Shown here in pieces: positions 1-7,104 of a stretch of DNA of 38,488 nt. The notes under the pieces were generated by a model. It did not search any database. It had not been told where the DNA came from and worked only from the letters and a program-made list of their open reading frames with translations. Source of the DNA: CAZRDB01 sp964598695. GTDB taxonomy: Bacteria > Armatimonadota > Zipacnadia > UBA1398. Where the stretch lies: NCBI GenBank assembly GCA_964598695.1, contig CAZRDB010000023.1, positions 1 through 38,488 on the forward strand, in the 5' to 3' direction. Both the position numbers and the translations under genes were made by a program. Numbering within the stretch: position 1 is the first letter of the stretch; the number at the start of each line of letters is the position of its first letter.

Positions 1-1
1 C

Positions 2-1009
2 GTCCGGATCGAGGTGCGCAACGACTCCGCCGAGCCGGTCTCCGTGGCTCCTCCGTGGCCGTGGCGTGGTCTGGCGTTCGGCCTATGGCGGGAGGACGGA
101 GAGCGGCTCACGAACCCAAGGCCCTGCGAGGGCCTCGCCGGCTCCGACCCCTACGGCCTGGGTTGGTTCGCCCCGACCGCGTGTGGGCCGTCCACACGGG
201 GCCGTGTGCCGAACGCGCTTCTCGTGCTGGGGCCCGGGGAGTCGATGTCGGCATGGATGGACCTGCTGCAGTGGTACCCCGTCGGTCAGACTGGGCCGTA
301 TCACTTGGTGTTCGAGTGGGAGGCGGGGGAGGAGCGCACTCGACCGGCACCCGGCAAGCCGGACTTGCCCCCGTGGACCGGCCACCTGACCGCCGACGCC
401 GGCTGGATCACCGTCTGCGAGCCGGACAGTGCGGACGCGGACGCGGCGCAGCTCCTCGAGGAGCAGTTCGCGACTGACGGCGTCGCCCTGTCCAGCTGCC
501 ACATGACGAGTGCATGGAACTGCGACGTCCTCGTGCGGCGGTGGCCCGACAGCGTATACGCTCGCTACGCTCGGTACGCCCGTCTCCTGGCGGGGTGCGA
601 CCCGCTCTGGGTGCCCAGGGAACTCTCCCGCTCCGAGCCACCAAGGACCACCCCCGCCGACGCAGCCGCTTTTGGGGCACTGTACCCCGACTACCCGCAG
701 GAACTCTTCCCGGACTTGGCGGGGCCCTACCTGTCGTGGGTCGGCGGCCTCGGTCCCGTCGATGCGGCCCGAGCGCGGGTGAGGCGAGCGCGCGCCGAGG
801 GTCGGACTGCCGACCTTCCCGCTCTCGAGGCCGAGTACCAGCGGCAGCGGACGGCCGACCCCGAGGCACCAGCGCGCCGGCAGGCGCTCCTGGACGCGGC
901 CTGGGCGACGCGGGACTTCCTCGTCTACGAGTGGTTCGCAGCGCGCGTGTGCGACACGGAGCCGTGGGCCTACCCCGAGGTCTTCCCCAACGGGGCCAAC
1001 CCGCGGTAG
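2..1009 (+). CDS. Unrecognised protein, C-terminal part (5' end outside window)
   Basis: The reading frame is open from the first full codon and ends at a TAG at 1007-1009. The residues before the first possible start (GTG at 14) already read as protein (VRIEVRNDSAEPVSV), resembling a beta strand of a sandwich domain, so the gene probably begins upstream of the window. About 335 residues are visible. The sequence is rich in Trp, Pro and acidic residues, with a WPW cluster near the start, a charged Arg/Glu-rich helical stretch around residues 255-290, and a final FLVYEWFAARVCDTEPWAYP segment. There is no signal peptide, membrane helix or catalytic motif that I recognise. It is followed by a hairpin at 1027-1064, so it is probably the last gene of its transcript. 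Function unknown; confident that it is coding, not of what it does. Confidence 0.6.
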   Translation, partial: VRIEVRNDSAEPVSVAPPWPWRGLAFGLWREDGERLTNPRPCEGLAGSDPYGLGWFAPTACGPSTRGRVPNALLVLGPGESMSAWMDLLQWYPVGQTGPYHLVFEWEAGEERTRPAPGKPDLPPWTGHLTADAGWITVCEPDSADADAAQLLEEQFATDGVALSSCHMTSAWNCDVLVRRWPDSVYARYARYARLLAGCDPLWVPRELSRSEPPRTTPADAAAFGALYPDYPQELFPDLAGPYLSWVGGLGPVDAARARVRRARAEGRTADLPALEAEYQRQRTADPEAPARRQALLDAAWATRDFLVYEWFAARVCDTEPWAYPEVFPNGANPR

Positions 1010-1026
1010 GCCAACCCTCTGAGGCA

Positions 1027-1064
1027 TTCGCCCCCCTCGCGCCCAGCCGGTCGCGAGGGGCGAA
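1027..1064 (+). terminator. Hairpin after the first gene, possible terminator
   Basis: The arms are 1027-1041 (ttcgcccccctcgcg) and 1052-1064 (cgcgaggggcgaa). They pair perfectly apart from a two-base bulge of C, with a 10-base loop. It starts 17 bases after the stop codon at 1009. There is no T-run after it, so intrinsic termination is plausible but not certain. Confidence 0.5.
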
Positions 1065-1119
1065 CCCGTCTCCGTCGCGCCCGAGCCGGTGGCGGCCTCA
1101 GGGTCGGCCGCGGTGTGTT

Positions 1120-1260
1120 CGGTCGCTCTCCTCTCGAGCGCAGCGACGGAGGGAGCGGGTGGCGCGAAGCGCCGGGTGAGGGCGCACTTCGGCAGCCGCG
1201 GCACTCCTGCCGCGGATCACCCGCACCGCCGGAAGCGCCACACGCGCGGCGCGTGTGCCA
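1120..1260. repeat. Hairpin-dense, REP-like intergenic region
   Basis: The 347 bases between 1009 and the start at 1357 hold no gene I can support. They contain an imperfect inverted repeat around 1125-1157 (cgctctcctctcg against cgacggagggagcg) and three perfect stem-loops: 1161-1173 (ggcgc, loop gaa), 1196-1215 (ccgcggca, loop ctcc) and 1239-1257 (cacacgcg, loop cgg). Such clustering is typical of REP/BIME-type extragenic palindromes. Whether it is repeated elsewhere in this genome cannot be seen here. Confidence 0.45.
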
Positions 1261-1295
1261 CCCAGGGCGCCCGGCCCCCCCGTCGCCCCTTCCCC

Positions 1296-1324
1296 TTCCC
1301 CCGCCGGCGGGCTTGACGTATAAC
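1296..1324 (+). promoter_or_regulatory. Candidate promoter of the pdxS operon
   Basis: A -10-like hexamer TATAAC lies at 1319-1324 (five of six to consensus). A weak -35-like ttcccc lies at 1296-1301, 17 bases upstream. The predicted start near 1331 leaves a leader of about 26 bases that contains the ribosome site GGGAGG at 1344-1349. The -35 is poor, so confidence is limited. Confidence 0.4.
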
Positions 1325-1356
1325 AGGAGCCTGGGGGACGGACGGGAGGAAACCCC

Positions 1357-2244
1357 ATGAGCGTGGATCGATCCACCTGGACCAACAAGGTCGGGCTTGC
1401 CCGCCAGCTCGAGGGGGGCGTCATCATGGACGTCACCAACGTCGAGCAGGCCAAGATCGCCGAGGACGCCGGCGCCTGCGCCGTCATGGCGCTGGAGCGC
1501 GTCCCCTCCGACATCCGAGCCCAGGGCGGCGTGGCCCGCATGTCCGATCCGGCGATGATCACGGCCATCCAGGAGGCCGTCTCGATCCCCGTGATGGCGA
1601 AGTGCCGCATCGGCCACATCACCGAGGCCCGCATCCTCGAGTCGCTCAAGGTCGACTTCATCGACGAGAGCGAGGTGCTCACGCCGGCCGACGAGGAGTT
1701 CCACATCGCCAAGCACGACTTCGAGGCGCCGTTCGTCTGCGGCTGCCGCAACCTCGCGGAGGCCTGCCGCCGGATCGGCGAGGGCGCCGCGATGATGCGG
1801 ACCAAGGGGGAGGCCGGCACCGGCAACATCGTCGAAGCCGTCCGCCACATGCGCTCGGTGATGGCCGACATCCGGCGACTGACGACCATGCCGCCCGAGG
1901 AGGTCATGGCCTTCGCGAAGGAGATCGGCGCTCCGTACGAGATCCTCATGCAGGTGCGGGCCGAGGGCAAGTTGCCGGTCCCGAACTTCGCCGCCGGCGG
2001 CGTCGCGACGCCCGCTGACGCCGCGCTGATGATGACCCTCGGCGCAGAGGCCGTCTTCGTGGGCTCCGGGATCTTCAAGTCGGAGGATCCGGCCGTCCGG
2101 GCCAAGTCGATCGTCGATGCCGTGACCTACTGGGACGATCCGGCGAAGCTGGCGGAGATCTCGCGGGGGCTCGGCACCCCGATGTCCGGCATCGATGTCC
2201 GCTCGATGGCCGAGGAGGACCGGCTCGCCGTACGGGGCTGGTAG
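1357..2244 (+). CDS. pdxS: Pyridoxal 5'-phosphate synthase lyase subunit PdxS (Pdx1)
   Basis: PdxS condenses ribose 5-phosphate, glyceraldehyde 3-phosphate and ammonia into pyridoxal 5'-phosphate in the DXP-independent route; the ammonia comes from PdxT. The 295-residue length is normal for the family. The (beta/alpha)8 barrel is recognisable throughout: the start region LARQLEGGVIMDVTNVEQAK, the ribose-phosphate-binding Lys82 in MAKCRIGH, the second catalytic Lys150 in TKGEAGTG, and the phosphate-binding region FAAGGVATPADAA and FVGSGIFKS. The ATG at 1357 follows GGGAGGAAACCCC, a good ribosome site. It is the first gene of an operon, and pdxT starts 66 bases after its stop, as expected for a PLP synthase pair that works as a cytoplasmic complex. 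Confidence 0.98.
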   Translation: MSVDRSTWTNKVGLARQLEGGVIMDVTNVEQAKIAEDAGACAVMALERVPSDIRAQGGVARMSDPAMITAIQEAVSIPVMAKCRIGHITEARILESLKVDFIDESEVLTPADEEFHIAKHDFEAPFVCGCRNLAEACRRIGEGAAMMRTKGEAGTGNIVEAVRHMRSVMADIRRLTTMPPEEVMAFAKEIGAPYEILMQVRAEGKLPVPNFAAGGVATPADAALMMTLGAEAVFVGSGIFKSEDPAVRAKSIVDAVTYWDDPAKLAEISRGLGTPMSGIDVRSMAEEDRLAVRGW

Positions 2245-2310
2245 GCGTCCGCGTGTTTCCGGCGGGACCGGCAGACCGGTCCCGCCACTCGTCCGGAGAG
2301 GGGCAACCCG

Positions 2311-2886
2311 GTGCGCGTCGGCATCCTCGCGATGCAGGGCGACTTCACGCCGCACCGCACCGCTGTCGAGCGTCTGGGCCATGAGCCGGTTCGCGTGCGC
2401 TACCCGCACCAGTTCGGCGAGATCGACGCCCTGATCCTGCCCGGCGGCGAGTCCACCACCATCGGCATGTTGCTCGAGCGCTGGGGCCTCGTCGCGCCCC
2501 TGCTCGAGGCCGCTCGCGGGGGGCTTCCCGTGTGGGGCACCTGCGCGGGGACGATTCTCCTGGCGAGCGAGGTCGAGGGCTCGGACCAGTTCCGTCTCGG
2601 CCTGATGGAGATCGCGGTGCGGCGCAATGCCTACGGGCGGCAGGTCGACAGCTTCGAGGCCGACCTGCGGTTCGACGGACTCGACGAGACCGTGCGGGGC
2701 GTCTTCATCCGCGCTCCCATCATCACCCGCGTCTGGGGCGACGCGCGCGCGATCGCGACCCACGAGGGAGAGACGATCGGCGTCTGCCAGGGGCGGCTGC
2801 TGGCCACCACCTTCCACCCCGAGCTGGCGGGCGACGACCGGATCCTCGCCGGGTTCCTTGCCGGGACGCTCGGCGGAGAGTGCTGA
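2311..2886 (+). CDS. pdxT: Pyridoxal 5'-phosphate synthase glutaminase subunit PdxT (Pdx2)
   Basis: PdxT is the class I glutamine amidotransferase that hydrolyses glutamine and passes ammonia to PdxS. It has 191 residues, the usual size. The Rossmann-like start (MRVGILAMQGDF) is followed by LPGGESTTIGMLL, the nucleophile Cys78 in WGTCAGTILLA, and His169/Glu171 in TTFHPEL, which complete the catalytic triad. The start is GTG at 2311 behind GGAGAGGGG. It stops 10 bases before the PfkB kinase, so the two are probably co-translated. The oxyanion-hole and triad motifs are intact, so it should be active. Confidence 0.97.
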   Translation: MRVGILAMQGDFTPHRTAVERLGHEPVRVRYPHQFGEIDALILPGGESTTIGMLLERWGLVAPLLEAARGGLPVWGTCAGTILLASEVEGSDQFRLGLMEIAVRRNAYGRQVDSFEADLRFDGLDETVRGVFIRAPIITRVWGDARAIATHEGETIGVCQGRLLATTFHPELAGDDRILAGFLAGTLGGEC

Positions 2887-2895
2887 GGACGCGCC

Positions 2896-3993
2896 GTGAC
2901 GGACCCCGCCCCGGCCCCCGCGATCGTCGATGTCGCCGGGACGGGCCTGTGTCCGTGGGAGACCACCCTCTTGCTCGGCAGCTCGCCCATGAAGCAGGTG
3001 CTCGCCGGGGCCGAGTGGCTCCTCCAGCAGGACCGCCCCGTCACCCAGGAGAACCTCGCCCGGCTCGGTGTGCGGGTGCAGGCGGCCAGCCAGGCGGGCG
3101 GCGGCAGTGGGGCCAACGCGATCTGCGCCGCGGCGCGGGCGGGGGCGACCGCCGCGTTCGCGGGAGTCGTCGGCGATGACGCGCACGGAGCCGCCGTCTG
3201 TGAGGACTTCGAGCGGCGCGGCGTCGGCTCCCACCTCGTGGTCCGGCTTGCCGAGCGCCGCACCCGGGAGCTGGTGCTGGTCACGTGGCCGGGGCGCGCG
3301 GCGCCCCGCCAGCTCAGTTGGACGCGCGAGCCCTCGGCCGAGGCCTCGGAGAGCCTCGAGCGACCCGTCTGTCGACTCCTCCACCTCGGCAACCCGAGCG
3401 CCCGGCAGATCCGCTGGGCCGAGGGGCAGCGCTCCGAGGGCGGCGCCGTCTCGGTCGACCTGAGCCCGGGCTGGGAGCGGGGCGGCAGCGCGCGCGAGCG
3501 GGTGGGGGATCTCCTGCAGCTCGCCAACCTTGTCTTCCTCTCCGGCCGCGTCGCTCACCGTCTGGCCGAGATCCTGGGCGTCGATCGCCATCTCGGCCAC
3601 GACCGCCTCGCGCTGGGGCTTGCCGCGCGTCTGCCGGGTTGTGAGATACTGGGTCTGACGCTCGGCGCCGATGGCGCCGTCGCGGTGGAGGGTGGGCGCG
3701 CGCGGTTCGCGTGGCCCCTCGACGTGGAGGAGCTGGATCCGACCGGCGCGGGCGACTGCCTCGCCGGCCACCTGATCGCGGCGTACGTGCGCGAGGGCGG
3801 TCTCGAGGGAGCCTGCCTCGAGCAGGCCGTGCGGGAGGCCGTGGCGGCGGCGGGGCTCAGCGTCACGGGCCTCTCGGCGCGCGGCCGGCTCCCGAGCCGT
3901 TCCGACGCGGCGGCGTACGCGCCGGGGGTGGAGATCGGCCTGGTTCGCACGATCGGGCCGCGCGCGGCGTACGAAGAAGGGGAGTTCGCATGA
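2896..3993 (+). CDS. PfkB (ribokinase)-family carbohydrate or nucleoside kinase
   Basis: A 365-residue kinase of the PfkB fold, which transfers phosphate from ATP to a sugar, nucleoside or related hydroxyl. The N-terminal signature region reads QAGGGSGANAICAAARAGATAAFAG with VGDDAHG after it (about residues 70-100). The C-terminal signature is DPTGAGDCLAGHLIAAY, where Asp287 is the predicted catalytic base. The start is GTG at 2896, ten bases after pdxT; the end overlaps the next gene's ATG as ATGA. A tail of about 70 residues follows the kinase core. The substrate is not clear from sequence. Its place in the pdxST operon makes a B6-linked substrate possible, but a sugar or nucleoside is equally allowed by the motifs. 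Confidence 0.88.
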   Translation: MTDPAPAPAIVDVAGTGLCPWETTLLLGSSPMKQVLAGAEWLLQQDRPVTQENLARLGVRVQAASQAGGGSGANAICAAARAGATAAFAGVVGDDAHGAAVCEDFERRGVGSHLVVRLAERRTRELVLVTWPGRAAPRQLSWTREPSAEASESLERPVCRLLHLGNPSARQIRWAEGQRSEGGAVSVDLSPGWERGGSARERVGDLLQLANLVFLSGRVAHRLAEILGVDRHLGHDRLALGLAARLPGCEILGLTLGADGAVAVEGGRARFAWPLDVEELDPTGAGDCLAGHLIAAYVREGGLEGACLEQAVREAVAAAGLSVTGLSARGRLPSRSDAAAYAPGVEIGLVRTIGPRAAYEEGEFA

Positions 3994-4985
3994 GACGGTT
4001 CCGTCCTCGCGGCCGGGCACTGGGGATCCTGGTCCTCCTGCTGGCCCTCACGGGCTGTGGAGGGGGGATCGAGCTGTTCTTCATCCCCACCTCGCTGCGC
4101 ATCTCGCCGGGCCTCACGACGGCGGCGCCGGGCGAGGTCATCAACTACTCCATGCGGCTCTACAGCCTGTTCGGGACCCGGATCCCCTCGGTCGATGAGG
4201 CCTGCTCCTGGACGATCGTCGCCGCGGGATCGCTGCCCAGCGGCGTCGCGCTGCCCGAGGGCGCGTACGACCCCGGCTCGCCGGGGATCATCAGCGACAC
4301 CGGCCGTTGTGAGGCCTGCACGCCGCTCTCGCCGGGGACCTACCGGATCGGCACGGTGCGTGCCGAGATCTGGGGCACCTTCGGCCGGCTCACCTCCAGC
4401 GCCCCGCTGATCATCGACGGCAACATCGCCGAGAACGCCCCCTCCGCCGAGGTCGTGCCGCAGGACCTGAAGCTGCCGCCGGGGGCCTCGGCGCCGTTCG
4501 TGATCGTCTCGATCGACCGTGAGAGCGGCCGGGTCGTAAGCACGGAGAGCGCCACGTGGTCGGTCGTCGAGGGCGGGGGAAGCGTCGAATCCGAGACGGG
4601 CGTCTACACCGCCCCCGCCGAGCCCGAGGAGGAGGTGCGCGTCTCGACCTCACTCACCACGGGGCGTACGGCGCTCACCTACCTCTCCGTGGTCGACAAG
4701 CCTGCCGGCGATGTGCGCAGCGTCGCGATCGCGCCGGCCACGAAGCTCAAGATCGACCGCGGCCGCCGGCAGCGGTTCGTTGCGTACGGCCTCGACGGCG
4801 ACGGCCGGTACATCCCCGCTATCGACGCTCAGTGGGTGGTCGAGGGCGACGTGGGGACGCTCACCATCGCGGGCGACGGCACGGTGGAGTTCCTCGCTCG
4901 CTCGACCGGCTCCGGCGCGATCGCGGTCCAGTTGGGCGGCAAGACGGCCCGACAGGAACTCATCGTGACCGTGCCCGGCGCGTAG
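3990..4985 (+). CDS. Lipoprotein with Ig-like repeats, function unknown
   Basis: A predicted 331-residue lipoprotein. The N-terminus has positive charge (MRRFRPRGR), a hydrophobic stretch (ALGILVLLLALTG) and a lipobox LTGC with the acceptor at Cys23. The rest is beta-rich: a first domain with a possible disulfide-type segment (DTGRCEACTPL), then two bacterial Ig-like (Big-type) modules around residues 150-235 and 240-331, marked by ATWSVVEGGGSVESETGVYTAP and AQWVVEGDVGTLTIAGDGTVEF. The ATG at 3990 overlaps the kinase stop, so it is translationally coupled. The internal ATG was chosen over earlier codons in the same frame because those lie inside the kinase gene. It is likely to be anchored to the outer face of a membrane, with a structural or binding role. 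Confidence 0.75.
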   Translation: MRRFRPRGRALGILVLLLALTGCGGGIELFFIPTSLRISPGLTTAAPGEVINYSMRLYSLFGTRIPSVDEACSWTIVAAGSLPSGVALPEGAYDPGSPGIISDTGRCEACTPLSPGTYRIGTVRAEIWGTFGRLTSSAPLIIDGNIAENAPSAEVVPQDLKLPPGASAPFVIVSIDRESGRVVSTESATWSVVEGGGSVESETGVYTAPAEPEEEVRVSTSLTTGRTALTYLSVVDKPAGDVRSVAIAPATKLKIDRGRRQRFVAYGLDGDGRYIPAIDAQWVVEGDVGTLTIAGDGTVEFLARSTGSGAIAVQLGGKTARQELIVTVPGA

Positions 4986-5015
4986 CGGGGCGGCACGGGA
5001 AGGACACGGCACTCG

Positions 5016-5450
5016 ATGCACTGCCCCCACTGCGGCGCCGCGCTGCCGGACGACGCCCAGAGTTGCCCCTCGTGTGGCGCCGCGATCGCTCACCGCGCGC
5101 CGCCGACCGGTCCCGCGCCCCATCCGGCGCCCGGCGCGTACGCGAGCCTCGCGCGCAGGGCCGAGGCCTACAGCGCCGCGACACAGCGCGAGCCGGGCCG
5201 CTCGTGGGTCGGTCTTCTCTGGGGTCTCGGCGCCATCGCCGTGGTCCTGTTCCTGTGCGTGGGCCTGGGCATCCTCCCGAGCATCCGTGACACGCGCGAG
5301 CTGTACGCTCCGCCGACCGCCGCCGAGTCGGAGGCGATGCGCAGGGTCGAGACGATCCTGCGTCGCGCGGCGAGCGAGAGCGGCGAGTCCCACGCGAGCG
5401 AGCCGGCCGCTGCCGCCCCCGGGGCTCCGCGGAGCCCCTCGCCCCGATAG
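5016..5450 (+). CDS. Zinc-ribbon protein with one membrane helix
   Basis: A 144-residue protein that opens with a two-knuckle zinc ribbon, CPHCGAALPDDAQSCPSCG (residues 3-21). A Pro/Ala-rich linker leads to one membrane helix, LLWGLGAIAVVLFLCVGLGIL, around residues 69-90, and a charged, possibly helical C-terminus (ESEAMRRVETILRRAASE). This is the common zinc_ribbon_2 plus transmembrane layout of small membrane adaptor proteins. It starts 30 bases after the lipoprotein stop. The architecture recurs in this window at 10016-10756. Role unknown; zinc binding is inferred from the four cysteines. Confidence 0.75.
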   Translation: MHCPHCGAALPDDAQSCPSCGAAIAHRAPPTGPAPHPAPGAYASLARRAEAYSAATQREPGRSWVGLLWGLGAIAVVLFLCVGLGILPSIRDTRELYAPPTAAESEAMRRVETILRRAASESGESHASEPAAAAPGAPRSPSPR

Positions 5451-5461
5451 GTGGGTGCCCG

Positions 5462-7057
5462 ATGCTGTCCGTGCTCGGCCCGCTCGTGCTCGCGATCGCG
5501 CAGCCGGCGCCGCCCGCCTTCCGCGTCGGCATCGAGATGCCCAACCAGACCCCCGTGAGCCCGGCCGTGCAGGCCGCGCTCCGCGAGATGGGCATCGGCT
5601 ACCTGAACTACTACGTGAACACGGCGCCCGATGCGGGCGACCTCCCCCCCGAGCAGGTCAGCGACGCGCTGCTCGGGCTCTGCGACGACCTCGGCCTCGA
5701 CCTCTCGATCGCCTGTCACATGCACGAGCCCCCCGAGGCCCAGGTTCGGGCGGCTGCCGAGCGCGGAGCGCGCTTCCGCGGCGTGGTCTTCGATGAGATC
5801 GAGCACGTCGGGGTGCTCCACCACTGGGGCCTTCCGGGGCTGGTCGACACATCGCAGGCCGCGAGCCTTCCGGAGGCCTACGAGCAGGTGGTGGCGGCCT
5901 ACAGGGGCGTGGCCGAGCGCTACGCCGCGCTGGGCTGCCCCGTCACGGCGACGCACGTCTTCCCTGTGCTGTTGCACGCCGCCGCCGAGGCGGGTTGGAC
6001 GCCGTGCCCGAAGATCGCGAAGGAGTCCTACTCGCCGGTGAGCCTCGCGATCGGCATGGGCGCAGCGCTCGAGTACGACCGCCCGCTGTGGGCCGACTGC
6101 GACCTGTGGTTCTGGGACCTGGTCCCCGGCCACGACCCCGAGGAGTTCCGCGGCAACCTGCTGCTCGCCTACTGGCTGGGCGTCGACCTGGTCTACGTGG
6201 AGGGCGCCGGCTACAACCTTCGCCCGGCCGGGCGCGCGGGGATCCCCTTCTCGCTGATGAGCCAGACCTCCGAGTCGACGTTCCAGCTCACGCCGCATGG
6301 GGAGGTGCTGCGGTGGTTCTGCCGGGAGTACGTGCCGAGCCACCCGCGGCCGTGGAGCTTCCGCGACGTACAGCCGGAGATGGCGATCGTGCGCTTCGAC
6401 GACGGCTGCTACGGCCAACGGTACAGCAGCGGCTGGCCCGACCACCTGCTCGGCTCGACGCGGTGCCACAGCAGCCGCGACACCGAGGCGTGGCTCGGGC
6501 TCTGGAACGTACTCACGGGCGGCAAGACCGGCCGCGACGGGATCACCTACATGAAGACCTGGGTCGCCCCCACCGGCTACCAGCGCCCGGTGGCCGATGC
6601 GGTGACGCAGTCCTACCTGACCCGGCCGTTCCAGGCGGAGTCGCACCCCTTCTTCGCCCCGTTGCGCGGGGCGGTGGTCTTCGACCACAAGGTCGGCTAC
6701 GAGCGGCTCCGGGGGATCCCTCTGCTCTTCGTGACCGGCACGGAGCTGAGCGAGACGACGTGGGAGGCGGTCCGTCGCCGCGTCGACGAGGGCGCCCTGT
6801 GCATCGCCTGGGGACCGCTGCTCCGCGCGCGCGGCTTCGAGGACTGGACCGAGGGTGTGAAGAGCTGCCCGCGCGGCCAGGGGCGGTTCGTCCTGACCGA
6901 CGACTTCGGCTACTTCGACGTCTACAAGGAGTTCGTCGGAGGGCTCGTGCCGTCCGACGAGATCCGCTACCGCTTTGGCGAGCGCACCGTCACGCTCCGA
7001 CGCGTGTCCGACAACCGCGTGACGGTGTTGGTCGACGGGCAGTTCATGGGTCCCTGA
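5462..7057 (+). CDS. Putative exported TIM-barrel protein, glycoside-hydrolase-like
   Basis: A 531-residue protein with a short hydrophobic start (MLSVLGPLVLAIAQPAPPA) that looks like a brief signal peptide. The body resembles a (beta/alpha)8 barrel: IGYLNYYVNT, LDLSIACHMHEPPE, FRGVVFDEIEH, VTATHVFPVLL, LWADCDLWFWDLVPGHDPEEFRGNLLLAYWLGVDLVYVEGAGYN. Buried acidic residues at strand ends (for example FDEIEH) are candidates for catalysis, although I cannot match them to a named family. The C-terminal third (from about residue 400) has a Rossmann-like glutamine-amidotransferase-type segment (LRGIPLLFVTGTELSETTWEAVRRRVDEGALCIAWGPL), as seen in beta-galactosidase trimerisation domains. It starts 12 bases after the zinc-ribbon gene and precedes a GH36-like gene, supporting a carbohydrate role. 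Confidence 0.7.
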   Translation: MLSVLGPLVLAIAQPAPPAFRVGIEMPNQTPVSPAVQAALREMGIGYLNYYVNTAPDAGDLPPEQVSDALLGLCDDLGLDLSIACHMHEPPEAQVRAAAERGARFRGVVFDEIEHVGVLHHWGLPGLVDTSQAASLPEAYEQVVAAYRGVAERYAALGCPVTATHVFPVLLHAAAEAGWTPCPKIAKESYSPVSLAIGMGAALEYDRPLWADCDLWFWDLVPGHDPEEFRGNLLLAYWLGVDLVYVEGAGYNLRPAGRAGIPFSLMSQTSESTFQLTPHGEVLRWFCREYVPSHPRPWSFRDVQPEMAIVRFDDGCYGQRYSSGWPDHLLGSTRCHSSRDTEAWLGLWNVLTGGKTGRDGITYMKTWVAPTGYQRPVADAVTQSYLTRPFQAESHPFFAPLRGAVVFDHKVGYERLRGIPLLFVTGTELSETTWEAVRRRVDEGALCIAWGPLLRARGFEDWTEGVKSCPRGQGRFVLTDDFGYFDVYKEFVGGLVPSDEIRYRFGERTVTLRRVSDNRVTVLVDGQFMGP

Positions 7058-7104
7058 CGGCGGCTCCGCCGGGTCGCGCCGTCTCTCCGAGAGGTGACTG
7101 AGGC

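Noticed and set aside
1313..1318. TTGACG before pdxS as a -35 box
   Set aside because: At 17 bases downstream there is only G-rich sequence and no -10. The overlapping TATAAC is better read as the -10 itself.
970..4020. A long open frame of about 1,000 codons on the minus strand
   Set aside because: It is antisense to pdxS, pdxT and the PfkB kinase, and its translation is low-complexity (Arg/Gly/Asp/Leu-rich). In a GC-rich genome long antisense frames are expected.
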